DNA of 64,000 bases, from contig OU612075.1 of the NCBI GenBank assembly GCA_914767715.1, forward strand, positions 1,800,001 through 1,864,000, given 5' to 3'. Source of the stretch: Membranipora membranacea. Taxonomy: Eukaryota > Bryozoa > Gymnolaemata > Cheilostomatida > Membraniporidae. Positions 35,601 to 50,600 of this stretch are shown one piece after another (position 1 is the stretch's first letter; each line of letters starts with the position of its first letter). The notes under the pieces were generated by a model. That model ran no database searches. It worked only from the letters and a program-made list of their open reading frames with translations, and was not told where the DNA came from. Position numbers and translations under genes: made by a program.

Positions 35601-38600
35601 TATGAAATAGCGCATGTTATTTGTTTGAAAATAACGTGTTTTGTCATAGCAGAATTATGTTAAGTCCCTGATATCTTAAATATCAAAAACTTCTCAAACC
35701 TGGAGTAGCACATAAACCAAAGTCAATCACATAGAATATGGAAAAGTGAAGTTTGTCACCATGCTTCATGATAGCTCAAGTTTGATCCGTGACACCTGCG
35801 ATTAGTTGTCCTTGTTCCAAACAGGTCTAGGTTGAACCATGTACTGAATAGATCAAACTGGATCTAGCTTGTTTGCAAATTTTTAACATTAGAAGAAAGT
35901 GTTTTTTTTGCTGTGAGTCCACCAGAGCAGCACTGAGCAGTTGTTGACTACACTTTTCATCATGCACTTAGGATTAAAAATCTATGCAAGGGTGAAAGTT
36001 TAACAAATATTGAAAACGCATGCCGTGGGGAAATGATTTATCTCCGATGAATGTTATCAAAATGCCTAGAATAAAAAAACGTTCAGTTTGCCGCCAGGTC
36101 AGACGAAACCAAGTTTAGGCTCTTTGTAACCTCTTTTGATAAGCTTGACTGTTTTGGTGTAGGAGAGAGCAAAGATTATAAATTCTTAGAGTAGGAGAGT
36201 TCTTCCGTCACATGATTTGTTATAATTATATGTTGTTTGTTTCATGTTGAGAGGGGAGACTCTTTTCTCAACTTTTGTCTTTACGTGTTGGTTCCTCCTA
36301 AATCAAAACATTAAAGCTTGACAAGAGAGGTAACGCCTGATGTGGGAGCGGCCCGGCTCGGGTTTGTAAGTTGGATACAGCTATGTCAGTCAGGGTGCGA
36401 CAAAGATTAAGAGCAGAGCTACGGACACCCGGTCAAACCAAACCCAAGCTATCAACATGTAGAAAATAATGATGAACCAATAAACATATTAGCAAGACAA
36501 GGAGCAACTAATTTTTTCAAAGTAGTAGATAGCTCCTAAACTATACTATTGTTAAAATATTATGGTTATTTCATTTTTTATCAATATTATCTAGATGGGG
36601 CCTTTTACGTACAGGCTTTTGAGCATCGAGCGACTAGTCCAAGTCCGATTGGCATCAGACAAAGAGCTTTAAAAGTCAATTTAGAAAGTAAACCAATGAG
36701 TGAACCCGAATTCACATTCCAACTTTACAACGCTGAGATGATTTTTGAGAAATTCAGTTTGATTATCAAGTAGAAATACGCAGTCAAAGATTAATTTCAT
36801 CCTTATCATCTCGTAAAAGTACATTTGAGAAAAGACAGAGAGATTCCGATTGTGTCATATGTGTGTGCGAGCCATATTAAAAAGCAGCAAACTATATGTA
36901 TATATGGACGTGGTCAAGGTATCCCAGCATGCTTTGAAAAGGTGAAGGTCCTCTAATCACCGCTTGGATAAAAGCTGAGGGTATATTAGTTACTAGTTAA
37001 TGTGTGCTTACTCTGAGGAACCAAAGTTGGGTGTGTCATCAGCCCCAAAAAACTTGCTGATTTTCTGGCTGGATCTAAACACAAATCAAACGGGAACTGG
37101 TTAGTTAATCGTGATTGGTTAAATACTAATGTTAAAATTATACTCTATGGATCTTGGGTATTTCGACAACAAAGGAGCAAACCATTGCCTATTATAAAAG
37201 CCTTCGAAAAACTACCAACAAATTCAAGCGCCAACATAGTGTTTCCAGCATGTTTTTCAGCATCTAGAGACTTCAGGATTACATGTAAAGGGGAGCAATA
37301 GCTGACAAGGAAAGCTGCCTTGGTCACCCTGAAGCGCTAATTTTAGATATTTTAGATTATTAGCGCTGTCAGTGTGAAATCTTACGATGAGATGTTCGGA
37401 TATTGTGCTGTTGTTGGTGACAACATCGTTGGCGTACTAGACTTCTTGCCGGATCTAGCATTACACAATAAAAAATTAATTTCTAAAATACTCAAAAGTT
37501 GTAATCGCAAATTACTTTACAATTTGAAAAATACTATGCCATACTACAATTGTAGATAGAAGGGTCACCAATAGTGGGAAAATGAGAATAACTGTGTCAT
37601 CAATACTCAATAAAGTGCAGAAAGAAGTGTGAATAGCCTGTGTTTCAATGAAAAATTTGTGTCCAGTCGATAATAATTTACATTATAATATATATACTAA
37701 ATTAAACCAGTCAACTTGAACTTTTTATTATCATCTCAAATTGTACCCAGGTTTTTAACCAAAAATATGACAGGAAAATTATTGACAAATCAGAAGACTT
37801 GCTTTTTGTAGAAAAAAACCAGTGGGGATTCCCAAAAGCGAGTGGAAACAACTTTACATCAACACTCAGCCTTGAAATGAAGCATAGAAGAAAGTATGAG
37901 TGATGGGTGTATGGGTGAATGTGTTGGAAAGTAGATAATAAACTGCAGCAGAAGACAGTCGTGTAGCGTAACTGTTGTGCGTTGTGCTCTGTAGCATTAC
38001 TAGAAGAAGGTAAGTTTTTGCCGGCACTGTGCGTTATTGTGATAAATCATAGGACATGACTGGATAACTTTTTCGATAAGGACAAAAGTACGCAATCCGC
38101 AGTAACCTTCAATTTTTCCCCAACAAGCTGGCCTAGAATTAGTGTTGACTCCAGTACCATTGCTTGTTTAATCTGTGCTCATCGAAATTGAGTATTACTT
38201 CAACATGTAGGCCATGTTGTTGAAAGCTCCCCTCCCAACGCTACGGTTAAATCAGTTCAAGTGTAGATCATGTATGATCCAGTTTGCCTTCATTTGAAGC
38301 TGCTCCCCTCGAGCTGCAGACGACTCACCAGTAGAACAGGAGCAAACCGAAATTCAGGCAAATTGGGACTAACTAGATCTACATCAAGTCTATGTCATGG
38401 AACCTATCTAATGACAAGTCAAAGCTGTTGACTTAAGGGCAAATAATCATTGAACGATCAGGCATTAGACAGTTATATGAGCTCTAATTTAAGCGTCTAT
38501 TCGGAGTTGTCCTCTCTCCGAATAGAGGCTTAAATTAGAGCTCAGAAAACTGTCTATAAAACAACACAGACATGGCAAAAAGATATAAAGAGGAGCAGCA

Positions 38601-41600
38601 TTGATTGATAGATGAGCTATCAGCTAACAGTAGGTACCTATCTGTGAGTGAGTATCTAAGTGCCAGCTGGTATGAACATTTATGTCTGAAAATTGAGCAG
38701 AATAATAAATAAATTTATTTAATATTATAATCTAATATTTCATTTAGGATGATACAACATATTTATTTAATAAATATATTGTATCATCCTGTATAGCCAA
38801 AAATCTAGGTGGGTTCAGAACCATTTCTTGACTTCTAACAATGGGACAAAATTAATTTACAGAAAAAAGAATGCACTAAAAACTAACATAATAAACTCGC
38901 GTTTTTATACATGTTTTCAGAGTAATCCCCCTGTGTCAGAACACATGGTATGGTTCCGAATCCACCTAGTTGGGCAAATCCAGGGTTAAACATGAAGCCT
39001 TTGAGTAGGGTAGAACCATGGGGTTTGTACATGTATAGGTTTATATAATTTCATCTTGACATGCTCCAGGCTAAACATGATTTAGTTCAAAATGCATCAG
39101 TTTAGTAGACAACTCCAAATCAGAAATAGATTGTCAACTGAACGCAACACGGAGTATTCTAAGACAGGATATGCGGGTCAAGGCGAGGAAATCGGGAATA
39201 AGAATCATGACAATGAGGTAAAAGAAGAGTAACAATGCTGTGAGCACGAGAAAGCAACAGATAAAACGAGAGATAACTCCAAAATCGCTTTCTTAGGATG
39301 CAAACCATAGAAACAAACCTCAACTGCAATTATCTTGTACTCAGACCAACATAAACACATTACATAACATGTTTTGAATTTTGAAATTTGCAATGTCAAA
39401 TTTAGATTGTTGGAATCTGAATATTGAAATGATTGTCTAGTGTAGAGACAATATACTCATAAATAAAAAAACAAAACATTTATGTATATTGGTATTAGGC
39501 AACTGGCCATCAACAGTGCGATTTGTTTTCTGATACTGACAGAAGGCTTGATTCTATGGTTTGTTTAAATTCTCTCAGACATAAGGTAGCAGGCCCAAAG
39601 TGGCAGACATGTGAACAGATAACAACAAACCTATATTTGCTGCTGTGACGATTTGACGATATTAGGCTTCAATGATAGAATGATAATGGTGAAAAATTCT
39701 ACAAGTTAATTTCACAGCTCTGTTAACTTCTCACAGAACTGAGTTGTCACTGATAATGAAGTTTGGCTTAACCTTGACATAACCTGGAAGGACCTTAGTT
39801 CAACACCAATCTAAGACAATGAGGTTGAAACAAGGGGGTGAAACTAGTAGTTATTTTGATAGTGTTTTGACATGGAAAGTACCTAGCCTAAAACACCTCT
39901 GTCTGGTTTATAACAAAAACAAAAGTCTCTGGGATAGAAAAGGGCTACAGTTATAATGACCACAAGCACGATAGTAAAGCAGCATATAAATTGTTCTCAC
40001 CTGATGTTCATGAGAGTTTTCTTCCCCACGTATTTGAACTGCTTCAAACACAACCTATAATTGACATAAATCTTGGTAATGTAAAGTAGAGTGCAAGGTG
40101 AATTCAGATTGTTCTGCCAACAAGATAGTTGAAATCTGCGTTTGTCTGCATATACTAATAATGACCGATGCGGGGTTATTTACAATTTATTTTATTCAAT
40201 TTATTAATGCTAATAATTTGAAAGATATAAGCTCAAAACCAATGGGTTAATGTGGAAGCTCCTGATTTTAAACAAGTTGAAACTTACTCGAACACTTCGA
40301 AGAAGTCGGCTAGGTCACTTTCAGACGTATTGGTCATCCACTGTATCAGTACATCTGAAACAAGAAACAAAACAATTCTCAAAATTGATATCGGTCCACC
40401 AGAAAAATATATTATAATGCATAGAAAAATAAAGTTCAAAATATTACAAGGGGAATGAATGACACATTGATACTAGAACCTAGGATTAAATGACAGCTTT
40501 TTTTTCTGGAAAATCTACCCTACCCAGTAAAGAAAATCCCAGGGTCAAATAAAGCAGGAATAACTTGGGATTAAAAGACTGTTTAGTTTCCAGTTAAACA
40601 AGCGTAGGATACATTCACACTTGTCATGTGCATATAATATGTGTATGTGTATCTCAAATTCATGATGCTAACTCGGACAATCAGGTTACACATACTATCA
40701 TTGTAATTTTGGCGTAGGAACCATTCATTTCCTATTACTAAATGGAAAAAATTTAAAACCAGGGGAATTATTACACAGATGCTATATTATGATACTTGGG
40801 GAAACTTTCCACTCTGACATACACTAGTATATCCAGGCTCTACTGGTTTATTTATATACTCAGTGATAACTTGAAAGTTCCCTGGAGGATAAGTCATCTA
40901 CTATTCACATCTCTTCAAAAGGAAGATAGCGAGATCTCCAGGATGCAAGATGACTTGTAGTCAAGTCAAGTTGCACAGCCTGCCATGTCAAGTCATAGCT
41001 GAGTCAAGTCACAGATACTTAAATACTACCAAAAGACCAAAGAATGTTATGGGAGTTAACTTTCCTTAAATGGAGGGCACTTTTCCATCATCAATAATTC
41101 ATATTAAGTAGAGCATTGAATATCTCTACCATGCAAATCTGACATAACATAACACAACTCAATCATAAGTAACTGCCTGACTATAACATACTTTGGTCTT
41201 TGGGTAGTCTTTAAGTTACGTATCATTTCAATCTTACAATTTGAATAGGAAAAACCTCTTCATACCACTTACCTTCTGGCATGTTCTTGACAACAAACAG
41301 GAAACATATGAGGAGATCTTTGACTTCTGTTGCATCAAACTTATCATACCTCATTTTGTGCGTGTTTGCGGCCACATTCGATCCTCTGCAACATAAGTAT
41401 GAAAATAATGGAATTCAAAACCATTGCTCAAATTGAATACCATACCATAATGTGTGAAATTTCAACATCTATGCTGGTACAAGATTGCAAGAATTGAAAG
41501 ATGGCACTGATTTGGATCAAGAATAGTACTGAGCCGGTATTCACAAACAGGCTAAAACATATGGGTTAAAATCTCTGCTGGTTAAACCTCATAACATCAC

Positions 41601-44600
41601 TAACTCAGGGATTGGTTCCAGATTGAAAATTTTGGTGAACTATAACTGTTGTTCAGTCAACGTTCAAAATCATTGCGTTGAGAAATTCCTGATAATCAGA
41701 ATAGACTATGTCAGTCACTCATCTCTAATTCTTACTCATATTTAGAACACTACCCACCTAGTGATACCGCCAGCTAGTGAGATGGAGTCCTTAGCGTCGA
41801 TAGTACTTGTAGACTCATTACTGCATATAGATGATCGAGAATGCGATAATCCATTGTCTTTGCTACCGCGCAGTCCCAAACCTAACACTGTAACAAAGTA
41901 CATCAACATAGATACGTAAATTGAAAATGGAATCAAAATTTAACTATATGGCTTATGATTTTCTGATAATTCCATGTAAAAAACTCCCCGATCTGAAACT
42001 TTGCTACTATGCTACTTTGCTGCAATCCAGCTCCAAGACAACCCTGACCATCTTTAGAAGATCTAAATTTCAGGTATTCCTTGGGACTCTCAATTTGATG
42101 CTATGCTCATATCAAATTAATTTAGGGATCATCTCTTTTCATTCTGCTAGATAGGAAGAAGTGCTTTAAGTATCTACATGTATATAAATTTGATTAATGT
42201 TATCATGCTTCTTAATCCACCGATTATCTCCCATGCATCCTGTATCAAGGAAACTAAAGTTACCAGATAACCAGAGAATTCTACCAGACTTTATACGGTA
42301 ATGAAATTGCCCGACTTTCCAGCAATGAGCTGTTTTGTGACAGATGTTCTCGGAAATTAACAGACAGAAGTGCAACCGAAAAAATATTCTTGCTGGGTCA
42401 AGAAGGGCTGGTTATTCAAGTAGTCTTCAGGCTCTTGAGCGCTCTGGGAAAAGGTGAGAGTTTGACAAAATCTTCATGAGGAAAATTCCAAATAAATTTT
42501 GTAGGATTGACAATAACATGCTCTTTTTCATTTACCATACGCATATAAATACTTCAAATGAAATGTATATGCGTTTGGTATTCGCACTCACCCATATCAA
42601 GTTCAAAAGTAGCTGTTGATTATAAATAGTGAGAAATGTTCAGGTATGGATGAAAAAAAGTTTTAATCACTTAAAGTAATTATAAATAAGGATTAGAAGT
42701 AAAACTATTATTTGCTACAGAGAGGTATTAATTCATATATGTGTGAAAAGCAGGCTGAAATTAGAACATTCTCCTGATAAACAAAGAGTAATCAATTCCA
42801 GATGTTGATTCAATTTGCCGACTGGTGTGACAACTCCCAACCAACTGCAAATCAACTACCAATACACGAAAAATGAGATGAGATTGCCTGAACCAAATTT
42901 ACATCTTTATTTCAGTGATAAGTGCCCGATAATCCCCAACAGGCAACATATACCTTACCTTTAGCTGCCGCTTGTCCATTTGCTCCTAAACATAAAATTG
43001 TCAGTCTCTTTCAGCATGGAAAACCAAATACTTAAAAGTTTCATTTTCTTTATTTAGCTACTACAGACTATGAAACTAAGTCCCAGTAGTCATTCTTTTC
43101 GGGTTTCTTTTTTCTCATAGTCTCTATTTCGTATGACTATCATGTTAATTGTGCTTGGCCATTCACAGCTCAGTTTGTCATCCTCATTGTGATTGGCCAT
43201 TCACAGCTCAGTGTGTCATCCTCAAATTGTGATTGGCCATTCACAGCTCAGTGTGTCATCCTCAAATTGTGATTGACCAATAATTAATTTTATATTATTG
43301 TACGCCTGAACCTTACTATAACACACACCAAAATGAGATGGGATATCAGCCTCTCATGTCATGCATAAACTGTTCTAATTCAGAATACAATCACAAGTGG
43401 AGCCAACAACTCCGACAAAGTAATTGAACCAATCCTACCTGCAGGGCTGTTGCCGGCGATCATGTTGTAGATGAGGCTATCTTTGGTGGTAGAAGCAACA
43501 GACACCTCAGAGTTTGCTCCTGTATTAGCCATAGACAGTCTGCTGCCATAAGGCAGGCTATTAGCTTTACTCAGACTGGTAGACTCGCCGCCGTGTAGAG
43601 ATTGAGTCTCTGTGGCGTCCAGCATCACTGAATTCCTACAATGAGAAGAAAAATAAAAATTTATAAACTATAAATGATATATGATAAGGAACCACCAACG
43701 CTAATATCGCTGGTGATCTAAAAAATAAAATTGTGATCTCTCTTTTTTTGAATAATTATCGCTTGCAGCTTTAGGTGAAAGTCTCATAGTTGCCTCTATC
43801 TCCCAGTTACGAAAAAAGCCTAGGTGAAACAATCTCAGTTGAATGGAAAAAAATATAAGCATTCAGAAAAGAGAAAAATGATATAGGACAAAAAAAGGAG
43901 GAACGCACTTATGAGGGTTTGATTTAGCTAATTAATTGGTGACATAGTATTAGCTGGCATCAATTTTTATTAGCCAAAGCTGGAGCTTATATTAAGAAAT
44001 GTTGCTGAGCAAATATCAGCTTTCCGTTAATTTTACTAATTCAAGCTTGAGTGAAATGGCCGACCGTTCCCTATGTGAACACTATGCTCCCCTAAGGTAA
44101 GATTTTACTGACCTGTTTGATAACGGTAGATGTGCCGACTCTCTTGGTACTAATCTGTTTTTGTTCTCCAGTATTATACTGAACAGAGGTAGATATAAGG
44201 TTATTATTCTACCCAGATATCCCTGAAAACGATCAACTACATATTACAAAGATTCATAATAAATTTTTCCTATATAAAAATTGATCAGAATTGCCCTATA
44301 TAACATTGAATAGGACAATATTTTGGCAATTTGACTCCTCTTCTCACGACAATTACGAAAAACTTGCTTCTAAATTCTGAATAAAGTATCTCATTTCATG
44401 ATTTGCCCCTCATGAAGATCAAAAAGTCAATTCAGAAATCATCTATGTAAATGAAACTTTCTAAGAGAGATTTACAGTTTTGACAATTTGTATCAAGATT
44501 GTTTACTGTTAGAGTCAATTCTAAAGTGTGTCAATGCCGCTACTACTACTACTAACACTATCGAAATTAAAGAAGAATTCATAATTATTATGGGAAAAAA

Positions 44601-47600
44601 TTTCAGGAGTTGTCATTGCTGAATTTTATTAGTAGAATTGAGAGTTGTCAGCCTGCGCAATTGATGCCAAAACTCACATCTTTGGTGTATCTGTCGTCAA
44701 GAGCATGTTTGGCAAGCTGATTTCGCAGCGTCAAGATGGCGACCTTTCTGACCTCAACTATCTCATTCAGTGCTGACTTGAGTTCCTCAAGTAGCAGACC
44801 TGACAGGAAATGTTTCTTCCTGTATTCCGTAGTCAGTGTGTAGTCTGATTTGGCATCTGTACATTAAAAACAATTCAAACAAAATGAACAACATACACAA
44901 TGATGATGCTGCTTGAAAACCTCAAAGAAAAAACTGAAAAGACAATCACAACATAAGGCGTCATTATGTAGCCAAGTTTGAACAATTTTTAATATTTTAC
45001 TCATCAACCACTAGGGGCATTTCTGACTAAGTGAAATTCCTAGTAAATAAAATATCAAAATTTTTCAAATTTGGGTGCACAACTTTTATATCTTTGCTTA
45101 ACAAATATGCTAGATTAAGAGTAAATTATACTTCTGTAGGTTATACTTTACCCAGTTTTGGAACTAGAGACTTGACCACTGAAAATATTTAATAATTCAC
45201 ACTGCTACAGAAATATTTGGATCGCAAACGACCAAATTTTGGTCGGTTAGTTGTCAAAACTACATGTATAAACTTTTAAAATAATGCATACGAAATTTAT
45301 TATTTTGGATATGAAGGGTTTTGTGAAGATATATATCTACTAGGTGTGAATGGAAATTTGTAGGGAGTAGTTGATGCTATGGAAACTTTCGATATCAAAT
45401 GGGAAAAAGGAGTAATTATTATTTATGGTAAATTTGGGTTAAGAATCGTCTTACCGATACCCGTCACTCGCGAATAGGCTAAAATAGCACAAACCCAACA
45501 TTGAAGATAACCACATATATTATGACCGTAAATCACATGGAAGATACCAGCCAAGGTTGTGTTAACGGATCTGGGGGGCTAATGTGTACTACAATCATCC
45601 ACACAATATATCTTAACTGTATGCCAAAATTTGAAGTAAAATTGACAAAATTGAGGGGGTTTAGAGATTAACGGTTTTATCCATGGGGTATATATGTGTA
45701 AATTTCAGGTTAATGTCAACTATCTCTCTCACCAATCCATATCTAAAGAGCTACATTTCTTGATATTTAGTACATGGCCATGGATAAAGTCTATCTAAAA
45801 CATCATTTCAGGCTATGAGGTTGAAAGGTAAATTGTCAATTTTGCATTCCAAATTAGTGATCAAGGGCAAAATCTAGAAACAAGGAAGAATAACATGGAT
45901 CATCAGAAAATTTATATCCGATTTGAATCACAAACCACATACATGTACATGAGAGTACAAGCTGAGCGTTTAATTGATTTAGCTGGAAGCAGACAAGCTT
46001 TAGCTAATGCGCAACCATCAACTTAAATCACCTCAAAGTTAGAAATCAGAAAAATGGAGTTGCTACATTCCTATCACCCTGACAAGCTTTTGAATCTAGT
46101 TATTACATTTCTGCTACCTTTTCTACACCTCTGTTCGGTTAACCAATGAGATGACTCTAATTAGCTTTAGTTTGTATAGGAAACAACCAATGAGATGGGA
46201 GCAATACAAATTAGGTCACGGGTCAAAGGTTATCTCAATGGTTTGTAAGTGTTTTGTATACTTGCCATCTTGAACGAATGCAAATGCGCTCAAGATTCCG
46301 TCCTCCATGATGGGAACTATGCACAACAACAAAAATAAATGAACAAAATGGCTACAAGACAAATATCATCACTTTAATAAATTATACGCACAAGACTAGC
46401 TGTTTGCAGGTAGTTTGCAAAATATATCGGAACACAAAGCTTAGGGAGGGGTCATAGGGTCGCTGATGGACAAGCCAAGCTACTGGTTAGAACTAAAGAA
46501 ACATTTTTCGTTAGATAAGGCTTGCAAAACGTTTGAAATTAAGACCGCTTGCTGAAATATCATAATGTTGTCGCTCATCGAAAAAAACACCTCTGAAGCT
46601 TTGATGAAAACCGTTTTTTAACATTAGCTGCACATTACGAACAACACCAGGTGGGGTGACACAACGTCTGAAACCATTATTATGATGAGAGCTATGATGC
46701 TTACTCTTTTTCTTTGTGATGGCTACAGGAAACAACAACATTCAATTAGAGCACACAAGTGAATATAAAACCCTACACCTGCAACATCGATTGTGCTTTT
46801 CAGCGCTTTTTTGCACATCTCTGCCATTTTTAGCAGAAACTGTTACTCTTTACCCAAATAATAACTTGACTTAGACAGTTTTGGAAGAATGTGAGTGAGT
46901 TACTTCACATATTAAGATTAGACAAGCACTCCCTCACCTATATAGACACACTACAAACATTGTTAGAAGCAAGAAACCAAGCCAGTATACTTGTAGAAGA
47001 ATTTTAGTTTAGGCGAAGAGTTTTCTCAGACACATAATAGGCCTGATATTTGTTATCACATGAACTTTGACCCTTAACATTTACTCAGCACCATCATATC
47101 ATCAAAACTAACCGCAAGACTCCTCCGAAATTATCTCACTTTCATCTACTGCCTTTTCTTCACCTTCCAGACAAATCATTTGATTTTAAATTCATCAATA
47201 TCATTTAAATTTGGAATTAACAGCTTTTGCCACCCTCTCATGAAAGACAATTTTTTGGTAATCACAGCCGTATACGTGATATACCTGTGATATACCTAAA
47301 CTAGTGGCAGTTGTGATGTTTGTGATCTTCATTACCACAATAAATGGAAACATAACAAAGGGGAAATAATGACTGTAGGTAACTAAAGCAGGTGATTGGT
47401 TATTTTATAGTTTGCCGACAATCGAAAATTCTAGCACAGTGAGCGCGAGCTGTGAACAGAAGCCTCCAACCAAAGTGCTATTCTATCAATATTTGAATTA
47501 TTAGATTCAGAGATTCAGAGCTCCAAGTTTTAAATACTAATAAGTAATAATGATGCACATCCTTGTTGGCCAAGGTCATTGCGCCTCATGTCAAGTTCAA

Positions 47601-50600
47601 GGTCAAGGTCAAAGCTAAGCTGGTTGATTTGCTGTTGTAGGTTTATGCATAGGACTTCTCTGGTAAGCTCAGGGTGATGCAACTTTGAAAATGTTTTAGC
47701 ATCTTTAGTAACATCAATGATATCGTCACTCATCGATCCTATTTGGAGCTCAGAATGATATTAAATCAAAGATGTGCGTAAGAAACAGAAATGAGTTTTC
47801 TACTAAAGATTAGCGAGTCAAGTTTTACCTTTTGCAGATGCAGGTAATGCTGCAGACTTCTGCTCGCCTATACAAACATTATTTAAGCATTAAATTTCTC
47901 GCACCACAACCAACAGAGTATATAACAGGCTACCGCCGCAGCTGATGGCGTGGCTGAAATATCCAATTTATCGGCATATATATGGGTAGGTTTGTCTCCA
48001 AAAACTCAGGGACAACGCTCATTAATATGAGCTTTGACTAAGACAAGGGAAATGCCACAATGAAAATTCTGGTATTCCCAATGTCAAGGTCAAGGTGAGG
48101 TCAATGGTCACTATGTGAGATTGACCTCACCTTTCTGGGAATTCCAGGTTCAAGTTGCATTGTGGGAATTTTCTCGTTCCCGATGGTCAGATTGAAAGTA
48201 CCGGGGATAACCTTTCGGGGGATTCATAAGACCAAAACTGATTGGGATTTCAGCTCACACCATCAACGCTCAAAGCATTACTACAGAATGATTAAGCAGC
48301 CCATCTCATAAAAGCTCCAAAACAAATAAAACTCATGCCAAGTATACGCATATATAAGGGTGCTTAGATCAAAGATTTGGTATGCTAAGTGTATTACGTA
48401 GTAGGATCAAGTCAAGTCGATCATTAAAAAGACCCAAACTTCTCAGGCTGCTTTCAAACGCCATGCACTGACCTACTATGACACACCAAGATGCCTTTCT
48501 TTTCCCATGTCAACACAGGGCATGTCTATACATCTATGGTCGTAAGCCCTTTTCTACAAGCTGAGGTCCAATTTTATTTGTACCAACTGCAGTTTGGTGA
48601 CTTGTACTAAACACAAAACTAGAATGTATGAAACGAAGCAGGGTGGTCCTTTCTATGATGGCCATACAGGAGTTGATAACTCACCTTTGGTTCTGGCGTA
48701 ACCAGATCGTAGTGTAGGAAGACTTAGCTGCACGTAGTGCTCATGGCTGCACACAATACGTATAAACTCAAACTTATACTCCTGTAGAACCTGCAATGAT
48801 AAAGAATTAAACAAAGTTAGTTCTCTATTCAATGTTATTACATGAATAACTAATAAATATGTAATGCATTTATCTGCAACTCCTGCTTTGTCGACAATGA
48901 TTCAAGGGAAGGTATCAAGGTCAACTGGTGCAGATGGGAAGTGGTGAGGAGGCTCTGTCAACAGTCTGAGTGCTCAGACGAGACCTGATCTGGGGGTCTG
49001 GACTCAGACTACTCTCTTTAGTGCTGAGGAGAGAGAGAGGCCAGCCTATCTCATGTTCACAGATTCACAGCCGGCTCTCCTTCGCAGCATCATTGTATCA
49101 TGTTGGGAATACAGTTGCCTTTCCCTGCAATACCCTGATAGGAGATCATTGTAGTAGAATAGTGCAGCGATCTTAAGTTGCCTCAACTTGGTGCCTAGGA
49201 GACCAAAGAGCTGCTTTAAGGTATGTTGATTCGTGGTAAATCTTCATAGCTAATTTCTGATCCTACGCAGCAAAAAGAGTGATCGGAAGTCAAAGTGGAC
49301 AACAAGAGAAGTAGAGGCTGTATGCAGTGAAGTATCTCACAGTAATTACCCGAACACCCAAGTGTAAATTACGGTCTTTGGAGGTCGAACTGTCCTCATT
49401 TGAGAACTGGAAATAAAGCATAAAATTTTCCTGAAGACCTTGAGAATATACCCAACAAGAGCACATATCATATCAGCTATACACGGGTCGGTAGTATCAT
49501 AAAACTATTATTAAACTTAGGGCGGTAGAGACAACATCAAGCCGCATCGTTCTGCCATCTATCACATAATTAATCAAGTCAGTCAAAATCCACCAAACTG
49601 CTTTTCCAGGCCTATATGCTGTTAAAACATTGAAAGCTTCCGAGTCGTCCGAGCAAAGTCAGTAAAAAGAGCATTTAATTTCCTGAACGGCGATCTATGA
49701 CCTAAAAACAGTTGCCCTAGCAAAGTAGCAACAACTATGCGTTAGTGCCATTCATGAAAGGCCATTTTATATCTAGAAGTTTTTCTAACACTAGGTATCT
49801 TGCTGAACGCTATGTTAAATGCATAATATATACATAACGCATTATTTTGGGCTTCAAATAAACATAATGCAATGCGATTTATGTGTGCATAAAACACACG
49901 CATAAAATGTATAATTACTTCAATCCCTAAAAACGCAGCAAGATCGACAACAAGTTTAAAGCCAAACCTACACATACAAGTAAAATGAAGTCTGATAAAA
50001 TAATGACACAATGTCAAGAAATTGAAGAACACAGAACAGTTACCTTCAATTCAGCCAGTGCCTCTGGCAGTGTGGATTGCTATAACAGATAAAGGTTACG
50101 AAAATTTACCAACGTTTACCACAAATAAACTTCCGACTGACAGCTAATCTGTTTTGGTAATAACAGACCGTAGTATCCCGATTTGGTAAAATGCTGAGGT
50201 GCCATCACCTGATGTCAAGGAAACGTGTGAGCTGTAGTTATATGATAATAGGCAGCAATATAGTTACCTTTGGATCACCAAGTCCAAAATTCTCCATGTA
50301 AATGTTGATGAGTTTGAACACGAATCCTCGATCCAGCAAAGTAAAGCACCTCTGCAAATGATAAATATGGATCAGTAACATATAGTTTGCATACATATAG
50401 CTGGCAAATACTTTGCATTCAGTTCACAAACAGTTCATATACAGTTCACATACAACTTGCATACAGCTTGCCTTCAGTTTGCATTGAGTTTGTATACAAG
50501 TTGTATACAGTTTGCATAAGTGTCTGGTAACACTTGAAAAGCTCTGTTGCAATGAAAAATGAGCTCACTTCAGGAACTGCTGCGGCTTGACAAGGTAACA

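Larger units (their letters stand above)
37075..40000 (-). other. DOCK intron 28, 2.9 kb
   Basis: No coding segment recognised. Holds a foldback repeat at about 38257-38390 and hairpins at about 38469-38556 and 38748-38793. Confidence 0.5.

Noticed and set aside
37374-37559. 61-codon plus-strand frame [20 protein letters not shown]...
   Set aside because: No homology, no splice context, within expectation for random frames in this AT-rich intron.
47530-47733. Possible further DOCK exon ([20 protein letters not shown])
   Set aside because: A good acceptor (CCAAATAG) and phase, but no usable donor before the frame degenerates into repeat-like sequence; no homology.
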